Positions 36,162 through 45,105 of a stretch of DNA of 64,000 nucleotides are shown here, piece by piece. The stretch covers positions 404,335 through 468,334 of the forward strand of contig NZ_FOVN01000002.1 of assembly GCF_900115185.1 (NCBI RefSeq). Reading direction: 5' to 3'. Both the position numbers and the translations under genes were made by a program. The DNA comes from Algorimicrobium echini. GTDB lineage: Bacteria > Bacteroidota > Bacteroidia > Flavobacteriales > Flavobacteriaceae. The stretch's first letter is position 1, and each line of letters opens with the position of its first letter. A model generated the notes under the pieces. It did no database searches. It had not been told where the DNA came from and saw nothing but the letters and a program-made list of their open reading frames with translations.

Positions 36162-38423
36162 ATGAAAACAATTTTAAATTTGTTGTTTTTATCCATGGCT
36201 ATATGTGCTGTGGGTCAGAACAATGTTAATGGTATTGTTACCGATACCGAAACAGGCGAAGGTTTACCCTTTGTAAACATTTATTTTCCACAATTAGAAA
36301 AAGGAACCACTACCAGCGATACTGGTAAATTTAGCATAAACAATTTGCCATCAGGCACCTACGCTTTAGTCTGCTCTTATGTAGGGTATGAAACCAAATC
36401 TATGAATTTGGTTATTCCTATAACTGAACCGATTTCTATAAATTTAACGAGTTCTGCCATAGAAATGGAAGCCGTAATCATTTCTACACCCTTTCATAAG
36501 TTACAGAGTGATAATGTCATGAAAGTGGAACGACAAACTATTAAAGAACTAAAAGCCTCTGGTGCTGTAACTCTGGGCGAAGGCATTTCTAACATTGCAG
36601 GTGTTGAAGGTGTAAGTACAGGGTTAGGGATAACAAAACCCGTAATTCGTGGTTTAAGCTCTAATCGTGTATTAGTTTACACACAAGGTGTACGTTTGGA
36701 AAATCAACAATTTGGCGATGAGCATGGGCTTGGTTTAAGTGATGCTGGAGTTGAAAGTGTTGAAGTTATAAAAGGACCTGCTTCTTTGCTTTATGGTAGT
36801 GATGCACTTGGTGGTGTTTTATATATAAATCCAGAAAAATTTGCTCTTGAAAATTCGGCTAACGCTGATTTTGGAGGCACTTATTTTACCAATACCCAAG
36901 GGTATAACACAAATGCTGGTTATAAGGCATCTGGTGAGGCATTTAAAGTTTTATTCAGAGGAAGTGTAACTGAACATGCCGATTATAATACAGCCGATTA
37001 TCGTGTGACAAATACACGTTTTAAAGAACAGGATTTCAAAGCCGGAGTTGGTTATCAATCAACAAACTTCAAAACAGATTTCCGCTATAACATCAATCAT
37101 TCTAAAATTGGAATTCCAGAAGAAATTGGCGAGCAATCTACTAACAAAACTCCCTTATTACCTTATCAAGAATTAACAAATCATATTTTTAGCTCTCGAT
37201 CAACCGTGTTTTTTAATAATTCGAAATTAGAATTTAATTTGGGATATATTTATAATGACCGAAGAGAGTTTGAGGATGAACACGAGCACGAGCACGACCA
37301 TGACCATGAGAACGATCATGAAGAGGAAGGTGGTTTACATGAGGACGAAGAACATCACGATGATGACCATGACGCTTTACATCCTGCGCTTCAAATGAAA
37401 CTAAAAACAGCTAATTATGACGTAAAGTACCACTTACCTATCATGGGTAAATTTGAAACCATTGTTGGTATTCAAGGTATGAACCAAATAAATACAAATT
37501 ATGGTGAAGAAGAACTCATTCCGAATGCTACTACTAATGATTTGGGTATTTTAGCTATGTCTCATATACATTTCGAAAAATTTGATCTACAATTGGGAGC
37601 ACGATATGACAACCGTTGGATTCAAATTGAAAATAATATAAACAAATCCTTTAACAGCTTTAACGGTGCCTTTGGTGTAAAAACAAATCTTTCTAAAAAT
37701 ATTACAGCGCGTTTAAATTTAGCCACAGGTTTTAGAGCACCTAATTTAGCGGAATTAACCTCGGATGGCGTACACCACGGAACCAATAGATATGAAGTTG
37801 GAAATATTGACCTAAAAAACGAACAAAACTTCCAAACTGATTTAGCTTTAGAGTTTAAAAGTGAGCATATTGAGTTTTTTGTTAATGGTTTTTATAACCA
37901 TATTAATGATTACATCTATTTATCGCCAGATGGAACTTTTATTGACAGCGAGCCTGTATACAACTATGTTCAAGATAATGCAGCACTTTACGGTGGTGAA
38001 ATTGGATTACATTTTCATCCACACCCTCTAGACTGGCTGCATTATGAGAGTAGTTTTGAAACAGTTACAGGAAAGCTAGATTCTGGAGATTATTTACCAT
38101 TAATACCAGCAAATAGCTTAAATAACACCATTCGTGTAGAATTTGATGTAAAAGATTCAGCTAGCACCTATGCTTTTGTTAAACTACAATCTGTTTTTAA
38201 CCAAGGAAATATAAGTGCTTTTGAAACACCAACTGATGGTTACAACTTATTAAGTGTTGGATTTGGTGGAAATTTAAAAGTTTTTAATAATGATTTATCC
38301 ATTACAATATCAGGAACTAATTTAACGAATAAAACCTACATAAATCATCTGTCACGTTTAAAACCAGACGGTATTTTCAATATGGGACGAAATTTTAGTT
38401 TAGGTCTTACTTACTCCTTATAA
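36162..38423 (+). CDS. TonB-dependent receptor, probable metal uptake
   Basis: This 753-residue outer-membrane receptor begins with a signal peptide, then a carboxypeptidase-regulatory-like domain (NVNGIVTDTETGEGLPFVNIYF, about 21-95). The plug domain contains KPVIRGLSSNRVLVY and VIKGPASLLYGSDALGGVLYI, and a 22-strand-type barrel ends in NMGRNFSLGLTYSL. Residues 371-407 form a loop made almost entirely of His, Asp and Glu. Such loops occur in ZnuD-like zinc receptors. Zinc or another divalent metal is the best guess for the substrate. It is preceded by a His-rich membrane protein. Confidence 0.88.
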   Translation: MKTILNLLFLSMAICAVGQNNVNGIVTDTETGEGLPFVNIYFPQLEKGTTTSDTGKFSINNLPSGTYALVCSYVGYETKSMNLVIPITEPISINLTSSAIEMEAVIISTPFHKLQSDNVMKVERQTIKELKASGAVTLGEGISNIAGVEGVSTGLGITKPVIRGLSSNRVLVYTQGVRLENQQFGDEHGLGLSDAGVESVEVIKGPASLLYGSDALGGVLYINPEKFALENSANADFGGTYFTNTQGYNTNAGYKASGEAFKVLFRGSVTEHADYNTADYRVTNTRFKEQDFKAGVGYQSTNFKTDFRYNINHSKIGIPEEIGEQSTNKTPLLPYQELTNHIFSSRSTVFFNNSKLEFNLGYIYNDRREFEDEHEHEHDHDHENDHEEEGGLHEDEEHHDDDHDALHPALQMKLKTANYDVKYHLPIMGKFETIVGIQGMNQINTNYGEEELIPNATTNDLGILAMSHIHFEKFDLQLGARYDNRWIQIENNINKSFNSFNGAFGVKTNLSKNITARLNLATGFRAPNLAELTSDGVHHGTNRYEVGNIDLKNEQNFQTDLALEFKSEHIEFFVNGFYNHINDYIYLSPDGTFIDSEPVYNYVQDNAALYGGEIGLHFHPHPLDWLHYESSFETVTGKLDSGDYLPLIPANSLNNTIRVEFDVKDSASTYAFVKLQSVFNQGNISAFETPTDGYNLLSVGFGGNLKVFNNDLSITISGTNLTNKTYINHLSRLKPDGIFNMGRNFSLGLTYSL
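37272..37382 (+). repeat. Low-complexity His/Asp/Glu codon tract inside the TonB receptor
   Basis: A run of GAx and CAx codons (repeats such as GAGCACGAGCACGACCAT) encodes residues 371-407. In the barrel it should be an extracellular loop. Its repeat structure makes it prone to length variation between strains. Confidence 0.75.
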
Positions 38424-38436
38424 GAGTTAAGAAAGC

Positions 38437-38571
38437 GACTGGTTAAAAAGTATTTAACTAATGTCCTGATGGGCAAACCTTGAAATTGACGAAAATATGC
38501 TTTAATATTTAAAATATTAAAACTACTATCAAGATAATATTTCAAGTTTAAGTTAACTTTTTAGCCAGTCT
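38437..38571. repeat. Nested inverted-repeat element (135 bp)
   Basis: The outer arms GACTGGTTAAAAAGT (38437-38451) and ACTTTTTAGCCAGTC (38557-38571) pair over 15 bp with one G-T. Inside, TAACT pairs with AGTTA, AAAC-CTTGAAA (38475-38485) pairs with TTTCAAGTTT (38541-38550), and a central palindrome TTTAATATTT/AAATATTAAA lies at 38501-38521. The right arm is followed by TTTTTT. It lies between the convergent TonB receptor and 38582 genes. It may be a complex terminator, a structured RNA or a MITE-like remnant. Confidence 0.6.
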
Positions 38572-38581
38572 TTTTTATTCC

Positions 38582-38869
38582 TCAATTTGTTTTTTTTTTT
38601 TGCTTTTCAGCTTTAGATATGTAAAAGCTATAAAACCACATCACAGAAAAAGAAGGTATAAAATCTACTAACGGAAGTGCTTCTTCAACAAACGAGAATG
38701 CGGCCGCTATTTTACCTTTAGTTCCAGCATACATTTTACTCATTAAATAGGCTGATAAGGGAGCCCAGATAAAATCGAACGGAGGAAATATGTACGATAC
38801 ATATCCAAGGGCATCAAATAACAAACCAATCAGAAGTTTTTTTGATTTACTTAATTTCTCTAAATTCAT
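38582..38869 (-). CDS. Small membrane protein, 95 residues
   Basis: This 95-residue protein has two or three hydrophobic segments (KLLIGLLFDALGYVSYIFPPFDFIW region, LPLVDFIPSFSVMWFYSFYI), a glycine/alanine loop KMYAGTKGKIAAAF and a lysine-rich C-terminus. It resembles uncharacterised flavobacterial proteins. It converges on the TonB receptor, with the inverted-repeat element between. No function can be assigned. Confidence 0.68.
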   Translation of the reverse strand: MNLEKLSKSKKLLIGLLFDALGYVSYIFPPFDFIWAPLSAYLMSKMYAGTKGKIAAAFSFVEEALPLVDFIPSFSVMWFYSFYISKAEKQKKKTN

Positions 38870-39066
38870 ATAGTATTAACTTATTCAACTTACAACACAA
38901 ATAGTATTCCAAAAAAGAACAACCTCCATATGGAACTGTGTTCAAAATAAATACTATTTATAATTTGACACATGAAACCATGAACTGTTTGAAACAAAAG
39001 CGTTTTAATGCTATTAAAAATAGTGTTTTTAACGTTTAATTATGATTATTTTTTGATTGAGCCATT

Positions 39067-39074
39067 TAGATTTG
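39067..39074 (+). promoter_or_regulatory. -7 promoter box of the DUF5916 gene
   Basis: TAGATTTG matches TAnnTTTG exactly, 70 bases upstream of the ATG at 39145. The flanking 275-bp gap is AT-rich and shows no other feature I can support. The -33 element is unclear. Confidence 0.5.
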
Positions 39075-39144
39075 CACCAAAAGTGTAACAACTTCATTTA
39101 TTAATAGTCTTTTAAAAGCTATCAATACAATCAAAAAAAACCAC

Positions 39145-41580
39145 ATGAAATTCAGGCTATTTCCTCTCGTTTTCTCACTTTGTTATTTTTTTACTTTAGC
39201 TCAAGAGAAGAAAACCCTTAACATTACACGTACGGCAACGGCACCTAAAATAGATGGTGTTCTAGATGATGAATCATGGAATGATGTTGAAGAAGCTAAA
39301 GATTTTATACAATTCAGGCCAGAAATGGGTATAAAAGAAACGCCTGAAACACGAACGGTTGTTAAAATAACCTATGATGATGATGCTATTTATGTTGGAG
39401 CTTATCTGTATGACAACCCAAAGGATATCATGAGTCAATTAACCCGACGTGACGATTTTGGCCAATCAGATTTCTTTGGGTTTATTTTAAATCCTAATAA
39501 CGACGGTCAAAACAATACAGAATTTTTTGTTTTTAGTTCTGGTGTTCAAGCTGATGCTATTGAATCGCCAGGAATTGGGGAAGACTTTGGGTGGAATGCC
39601 GTTTGGGACAGTGCTGTAAAGATAGTAGATGATGGTTGGATTGTAGAAATGAAAATACCTTACCGTACATTGCGGTTTTCAAACCAAGAAGTCCCTACTT
39701 GGGGTTTACAAATTCATCGGCATTACCGAAGAAATCGTTCACAATTTACTTGGAATCCAATAGATGTCACTAAAGGAAATGTAGGCATCTATAATGGAAA
39801 CCTAAAGGGTTTAACCAATTTAGATCCTCCCACACGTTTAACATTCTATCCTTTTGTTTCTGGTATTGTAAATACCTTTGAAGGTGAAACAGAAACACAA
39901 TTTAATGCTGGAATGGATTTAAAATATGGTATTACTGAAAATTTCACATTAGATGCCACGTTAATACCCGATTTTAGTCAAGCTGGATTTGATCGTGTGG
40001 TGTTAAATCTAGGACCATTTGAACAAACTTTTTCTGAACAACGCCAGTTTTTTACCGAAGGCGTTGATTTATTTACCAAAGGCGATTTGTTTTTCTCGCG
40101 ACGGGTTGGAAATGAACCAACAGGCTCCGTTACATTAGGCCCAAATGAAGAAATTCAAGAGTATCCAAATCAGACTAAAGTTTTAAATGCTCTAAAAGTA
40201 TCAGGAAGAACAAAAAACGGTTTGGGTGTAGGTATTTTTAATGCTATTACAGAAAAAACATATGCTAAAATTAATAATGTAGAAACCAATACAAGTCGTA
40301 AAGAATTGGTAGAACCGCTTGCAAATTATAATATTTTAGTAATAGATCAGCAATTTAATCAAAATTCATCGGTTAGTTTAATAAACACTAATGTAACAAG
40401 GAATGGTCATTTTCGAGATGCTAATGTTACTGGATTATTAGCTGATTTAACCACTAAAAAAAACACCTACAATTTAGAAGCCGAATTAAAAATGAGTAAC
40501 GTAAATTTGGAATCCGGTACTGAAACGGGCTATAGTTACAAGTTAGAGTTCGCTAAAGTTTATGGAAACTGGCAATATTGGTTAGGTCATGAGTTTGCAG
40601 ACGACACATATGACATTAATGATTTAGGTCTTCAGTTTAGAAACAATTTTAGCAATTTTGGCGTTGAAGGCTCCTACAGAACTTTCGAGCCAACTGGTAT
40701 TTTTAACAGTTATAACTACAATGCATGGATAGATTATAACCGTTTATCAAACCCTAGTACCTATACAGGTAGTACTGTTGGTATTTCATTTTCTGGACAA
40801 TTAAAAAGTTTAGATGGTTTAGGAGGAAATATTAGTTTACAACCTGGCAAACAATACGATTATTTTGAGCCGCGTGAAGAAGGACGCTACTTTATTTACG
40901 AAAACCGCCTAAATGGAAATATCTGGATTTCTTCCAATTATAATAGAAAGTTTGCCATTGATGCCAATATTGGAGGTGCTACTTTCTTTGAAGAAGGTAG
41001 AGAAACAAAGAATATTTGGTTTGGTATTAGTCCGAGAGTTCGTTTAAACGATAAAGTATTATTAATTTACTCATTAGACTATGATAAGGTGAATGACGAT
41101 CGTGGATATGCTGATAGAACTGAAAATACTATTATATTCGGTAATCGCGATCAAAAAACACTTATAAATAGTATTACTGGCACTTATAGTTTTAACCCTT
41201 TTCATTCGTTAAACCTAACATTTAGAAATTATTGGAGCACTGTACTTTATGATGATAATATATATATATTACAAGAAAATGGGCGGTTATTTGAAACCAA
41301 TATTTCATTTGAAGATGCTGGCTTGGAAAATCCAAATATTAACTTTAGTACCTGGAATTTGGATTTAAGCTATTCGTGGCAATTTGCACCTGGAAGCTTT
41401 TTAACAGCTTTATATAGAAATCAATTATTTAATTACGATTCGGAGGCGGAACTCAATTTCACTAATAATTTTGATAGACTACTTAACCAGCCTATCCAAA
41501 ACTCATTTTCATTAAAGATTCAATACTTTATTGATTACAATAATGTCAAGAAAATTTTCAATAAGAAATCAAATTCATAA
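39145..41580 (+). CDS. DUF5916 protein with CBM9-like N-domain
   Basis: An 811-residue secreted or outer-membrane protein. A signal peptide (FPLVFSLCYFFTLAQE) is followed by a carbohydrate-binding-like domain (TAPKIDGVLDDESWNDVEEAKDF, about residues 30-210) with the typical DGxLxDxxW motif. A long region rich in beta strands, rated DUF5916 by its hallmarks TEGVDLF and DLFFSRRVG, ends in barrel-like alternating strands. The family is widespread in Bacteroidota and its function is unknown; a porin-like or surface role is suspected. It is transcribed from its own promoter. Confidence 0.85.
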   Translation: MKFRLFPLVFSLCYFFTLAQEKKTLNITRTATAPKIDGVLDDESWNDVEEAKDFIQFRPEMGIKETPETRTVVKITYDDDAIYVGAYLYDNPKDIMSQLTRRDDFGQSDFFGFILNPNNDGQNNTEFFVFSSGVQADAIESPGIGEDFGWNAVWDSAVKIVDDGWIVEMKIPYRTLRFSNQEVPTWGLQIHRHYRRNRSQFTWNPIDVTKGNVGIYNGNLKGLTNLDPPTRLTFYPFVSGIVNTFEGETETQFNAGMDLKYGITENFTLDATLIPDFSQAGFDRVVLNLGPFEQTFSEQRQFFTEGVDLFTKGDLFFSRRVGNEPTGSVTLGPNEEIQEYPNQTKVLNALKVSGRTKNGLGVGIFNAITEKTYAKINNVETNTSRKELVEPLANYNILVIDQQFNQNSSVSLINTNVTRNGHFRDANVTGLLADLTTKKNTYNLEAELKMSNVNLESGTETGYSYKLEFAKVYGNWQYWLGHEFADDTYDINDLGLQFRNNFSNFGVEGSYRTFEPTGIFNSYNYNAWIDYNRLSNPSTYTGSTVGISFSGQLKSLDGLGGNISLQPGKQYDYFEPREEGRYFIYENRLNGNIWISSNYNRKFAIDANIGGATFFEEGRETKNIWFGISPRVRLNDKVLLIYSLDYDKVNDDRGYADRTENTIIFGNRDQKTLINSITGTYSFNPFHSLNLTFRNYWSTVLYDDNIYILQENGRLFETNISFEDAGLENPNINFSTWNLDLSYSWQFAPGSFLTALYRNQLFNYDSEAELNFTNNFDRLLNQPIQNSFSLKIQYFIDYNNVKKIFNKKSNS

Positions 41581-41610
41581 TTGTAAAGCGTTGTTTAAAG
41601 TCTTACCTTG
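41581..41610 (+). promoter_or_regulatory. Probable promoter of the LolD-like gene
   Basis: TTG at 41581-41583, a 20-base spacer and TACCTTG at 41604-41610 resemble the -33/-7 consensus, one T short in the -7 box. A TTG start at 41608 would lie inside the box, supporting the ATG at 41629. Confidence 0.5.
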
Positions 41611-41628
41611 CTTACTCATTCTATTACA

Positions 41629-42297
41629 ATGATTTTAGCAAAAAATATTCATAAATACTACGAAGATTTACACGTTTTAAAAGGTGTAGATCTTCATATA
41701 AAAGCAGGCGAAATTGTTTCAATTGTTGGTGCTTCAGGAGCTGGTAAAACAACACTTCTCCAAATTTTAGGCACATTAGATAAACCGTCTAAAAAAGAAG
41801 ATTTTACTTTTGCAATAAACGAAACTGATATTCGTAATTTATCAGAAAAATCTCTAGCCAAATTTAGAAATGAAGAGATTGGGTTCATCTTTCAATTCCA
41901 CCAATTATTGCCAGAATTTACGGCTATTGAAAATGTCTGCATTCCTGCTTATATCAAAAAAACTAACAAAACAGCTGCAGAAAAGCGTGCCACAGAATTA
42001 TTGGATTTTTTAGGCCTGAAAGATCGCGCACAGCACAAACCCAACGAACTATCTGGTGGTGAACAACAACGTGTAGCTGTAGCTCGTGCTTTAATTAATA
42101 ATCCGAAAATTATTTTTGCCGATGAACCTTCTGGGAATTTAGATAGCGAATCTGCTGAAAACTTACATAATCTGTTTTTTAAATTACGAGATGAATTTGG
42201 GCAAACCTTTGTTATTGTTACTCATAATGAAGATTTAGCAAATATGGCAGACCGTAAATTAACCATGATTGACGGACGGATTGTGAATGGTAATTAA
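41629..42297 (+). CDS. ABC transporter ATP-binding protein, LolD-like
   Basis: From ATG 41629 this is a 222-residue ABC ATPase. Walker A is GASGAGKTT, the signature is [16 protein letters not shown], Walker B is [12 protein letters not shown] and the switch histidine is in [23 protein letters not shown] is characteristic of the LolD/MacB/FtsE branch. In flavobacteria this stand-alone gene is often labelled LolD, the lipoprotein-release ATPase. The permease partner is not adjacent, so the assignment is by branch only. Confidence 0.88.
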   Translation: MILAKNIHKYYEDLHVLKGVDLHIKAGEIVSIVGASGAGKTTLLQILGTLDKPSKKEDFTFAINETDIRNLSEKSLAKFRNEEIGFIFQFHQLLPEFTAIENVCIPAYIKKTNKTAAEKRATELLDFLGLKDRAQHKPNELSGGEQQRVAVARALINNPKIIFADEPSGNLDSESAENLHNLFFKLRDEFGQTFVIVTHNEDLANMADRKLTMIDGRIVNGN

Positions 42298-42386
42298 AGC
42301 CTAAAACATAATTAGGTAGATTTTTTCTGTTTGTTTAAAGCCTTTTTTTATCATAAGTTTATAATGCACTTATCTGTACATCTAAT

Positions 42387-44090
42387 ATGCTTTTAATACT
42401 CTTTTCATGGATTTATATCATATTTACGAGTATGGTTTTTGGAATAAGTATAAATGGGGTTTTAAAAACAGATCCGTATCATTTAATAATTAGTGTTTTA
42501 CATGGTTTGTTTGGCATCATGCTCTTCACAGGTTTTTGGGCTGTTGTACTTCCCGTCAGTGTTTTTTTTCATGTGGCTTTATTAATAACAACCTGTACAT
42601 TACTGCATTTTAACTGGGATAATATAAAGTCCTCTTTACAGAATTTCTTTCAGGAGGTAAAAAGTTTATCTGTATTTTTTAAAAGTTTATTAGTTATAAT
42701 TACTCTCCTCATAATAGCACAATGTGCTTCTGCTCCTTTTCTAGTTGATAATGAAACGTATTACATTCAAACCATAGCTTGGCTAAATGAATATGGATTT
42801 GTTAAAGGTTTGGTGAATTTACACTTATTTTTAGGACAAACTTCCGGTTGGCACATACTACAAAGTGCGTTTAGCTTTAGCTTTTTAACAGATGCTCTTA
42901 ACGATTTAAGTGGATTGGCCTTACTTTTAGGAAATATTTACGCCTTAACCAAAATAAACAGCTATTTAAAATCGGAAAACACTAACAAATGGTATTTATT
43001 TATTGGTTTGTTACCTATTGTTAATTTCTTACTCTTTCAATTTATAAGTGCGCCTTCACCAGATTTGGCAATTTATGTACTTTCAATAATTGTATTTTAT
43101 CTATTTATAATCTTATATGACTTCTATCAGAAGAATATATTTATTTCATTAATTTTACTAACAAGCTTTATGGTGTGTATCAAACTCACCGCTTTACCAT
43201 TTCTCATTTTTCCACTTGCTACTTATGTTAAATATTATAAACAAACCCGTTTTTTAAACATCAAAATATTTTCGATTTTAGGAGTTTCAGCGTGCTTATT
43301 AGTTACGAAAAATGTAATAATTACTGGAAATCCGCTGTACCCTTTCTTGGGTATGGATAGTTTTAAAACAAGTTGGCATCTTCCAAAACCAATTGTAATC
43401 TATTTTAAAGAGTATGGCTTGGCTTATGGTTATCACATGGAGCCTGATTTTTTTGCAGAAACATCTTTTTTAGTACACATGAAGCATTGGTTATTTGCAT
43501 CTGGAATCCATGGTGTAACTAATAAAACAATAATGATTCTTTTAGTGATTTTACCCTTTATCATTAAAAAATGGTTTCACCAAAAAGCCTATTGGGTTTT
43601 CTATATAACACTTGTTTTAACAATGGTAGTTTTATGGAACACATCGCCACAATACCGGTTCTTTTTACCATTCATTTTGATTTCTGGTTTAATGATTTTA
43701 AGTATTATTAACTTGAAAAAGAGTGCTATTAAAACCATTTATATTGTCAGCACTATTTTAGTCTTTATAACTGTATTTCTGCCGATAAACAAACAAGCTT
43801 TTACAGAGAACACACAACACCAACAAACTTCTATATTTAAAATAGATTATATTTTAACACCACATAATAACAGTAAATTCCCTGTTGAATATGATGCTAA
43901 AATAATTGGGAACACACCTATTAATACGCCAAAAAACACCGATTTTTTCTGGGAAACGGGTAACACGCCAATTCCAGCTGTTAGCAATGCACAGTTAAAT
44001 TATTTTAAGGAATATTTTTTTGTAGTACCACAACTGCGAACCGAACGACTTCAAGACGGATTCTACAGTAAAAAAAATTTAACCAAATAA
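42387..44090 (+). CDS. Multi-span membrane protein, LIC_10190-like
   Basis: A 567-residue protein with about 11-13 hydrophobic helices and short polar loops; a last soluble part of about 80 residues follows. Conserved-looking positions include DNETYYIQTIAWLNEYGFVKGL and a loop NTSPQYRFFLP, patterns shared with GT-C-type membrane glycosyltransferases and the LIC_10190 family. The acidic DNE following the first helices could be a catalytic acid in such a fold. A glycosyltransferase role is possible but unproven. Confidence 0.72.
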   Translation: MLLILFSWIYIIFTSMVFGISINGVLKTDPYHLIISVLHGLFGIMLFTGFWAVVLPVSVFFHVALLITTCTLLHFNWDNIKSSLQNFFQEVKSLSVFFKSLLVIITLLIIAQCASAPFLVDNETYYIQTIAWLNEYGFVKGLVNLHLFLGQTSGWHILQSAFSFSFLTDALNDLSGLALLLGNIYALTKINSYLKSENTNKWYLFIGLLPIVNFLLFQFISAPSPDLAIYVLSIIVFYLFIILYDFYQKNIFISLILLTSFMVCIKLTALPFLIFPLATYVKYYKQTRFLNIKIFSILGVSACLLVTKNVIITGNPLYPFLGMDSFKTSWHLPKPIVIYFKEYGLAYGYHMEPDFFAETSFLVHMKHWLFASGIHGVTNKTIMILLVILPFIIKKWFHQKAYWVFYITLVLTMVVLWNTSPQYRFFLPFILISGLMILSIINLKKSAIKTIYIVSTILVFITVFLPINKQAFTENTQHQQTSIFKIDYILTPHNNSKFPVEYDAKIIGNTPINTPKNTDFFWETGNTPIPAVSNAQLNYFKEYFFVVPQLRTERLQDGFYSKKNLTK

Positions 44091-44100
44091 AAGGTTACCA

Positions 44101-44835
44101 TTAGCGATATTCTGGGTTTTCAAAATCCCATCGTGTACCATCATCCCAGTCTTCTCGAGAATTCCCATATTTAGGATAGCCGTTTTGCGCTTTCAACATC
44201 TGCGCTAAATGCAACATATTATAAGTCATAAATGTGGTATTTCTATTGGTAAAATCGCTATCAAAGCCCACTGGTGGGTTAATTTTTTCATCTTGCCATT
44301 CTGTATCGCCATAACTTGGCCCAGGACCAACTTCGCCAATCCAACCACAGTCTGCTTGAGGTGGTATAGAATAGCCTACATGTTGCAAAGCATATAAAAT
44401 ACCCATGGCACAATGTTTAACGCCATCTTCGTTACCAGTAACCAAACATCCACCTACTTTTCCATAAAAAATATACTGTCCTTTTTCATTAGTTTTCCCA
44501 CTCATAGCATATAACCGTTCTATAAGTTTTTGAGCTTCTGATGATTTTTCTCCTAGCCAAATAGGCGTGCCAACAATTAAAATATCAGCATCCATTACTT
44601 TTTTAAACAATTCTGGCCAATTATCCGTTTGCCATCCATGTTCAGTCATGTCTGGATAAATGCCTACAGCAACGTCTTGATCTATAAAACGAATAACCTC
44701 TGTAGTTACCCCTTCTCTGTCCATAATATTTCTAGAGACATTTATAAGTGTTTCTGTATGACTTTTTTGCGGTGACTTTTTTAAAGTACAATTAATAAAT
44801 AAGGCTTTTAAACCTTTAAAATCTGGTTTTTTCAT
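44101..44835 (-). CDS. NAD(P)H-dependent FMN reductase-like flavodoxin-fold protein
   Basis: From the ATG at 44835 this is a 244-residue protein. A flavodoxin fold is indicated by ALFINCTLKKSPQKSHT (phosphate loop), ILIVGTPIWLGEKSS (ring-binding loop) and KVGGCLVTGNEDGVKHC. An upstream in-frame TTG at 44853 was rejected because ATG is preferred and a -7-like TATCTTTTTG sits there. Members reduce quinones, azo dyes or other small molecules with NAD(P)H. It stands downstream of the QEGLA operon, separated by the structured element at 44972-45105. Confidence 0.82.
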   Translation of the reverse strand: MKKPDFKGLKALFINCTLKKSPQKSHTETLINVSRNIMDREGVTTEVIRFIDQDVAVGIYPDMTEHGWQTDNWPELFKKVMDADILIVGTPIWLGEKSSEAQKLIERLYAMSGKTNEKGQYIFYGKVGGCLVTGNEDGVKHCAMGILYALQHVGYSIPPQADCGWIGEVGPGPSYGDTEWQDEKINPPVGFDSDFTNRNTTFMTYNMLHLAQMLKAQNGYPKYGNSREDWDDGTRWDFENPEYR

Positions 44836-44971
44836 ATTGAATAGCTTTTTCAAAAAGATACAAAATGTTTTTGAATTCTAACCGAAAGCAACCTTTTACG
44901 AAATGAAACAGACCAAACACGTATTCTAATTAGCATACTTCTGCAATAAACAATAATTTGGTTGTATCAAG

Positions 44972-45105
44972 AAACCTTAAAGAGTTGGGTTAATTTGACC
45001 CTAATTTCCGTTAATTAGGAACGAATCAAATTCTTAAAAATGTGAGAGTCTACGCTTTTTTAAGTGTTGACAAAAAGTCAATAGACTAAAAATTCTTTAA
45101 GGTTT
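44972..45105. repeat. Structured intergenic element with 12-bp outer stem (134 bp)
   Basis: Perfect arms AAACCTTAAAGA (44972-44983) and TCTTTAAGGTTT (45094-45105) enclose three hairpins: GGGT/ACCC (44987-45001), CCTAATT/AATTAGG (45000-45019) and AGTCTA..TTGAC/GTCAA..TAGACT (45047-45087). The first two share two bases and so could be alternative pairings. The right arm runs into TTTTATTTT on the plus strand. It lies exactly after the stop of the QEGLA gene and 136 bases before the flavodoxin-like start. It could be a terminator, a leader RNA or a small mobile remnant. Confidence 0.6.

Noticed and set aside
37272-37382. CRISPR-like or tandem repeat DNA
   Set aside because: The repeats are GAx/CAx codons inside an intact receptor gene, with no spacers or constant unit.
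41608-41628. TTG start of the LolD-like gene
   Set aside because: The TTG is part of the promoter -7 box; the following ATG matches the family start.
44836-44853. TTG start of the flavodoxin-fold gene
   Set aside because: An ATG six codons later gives a normal N-terminus, and a -7-like sequence overlaps the TTG.
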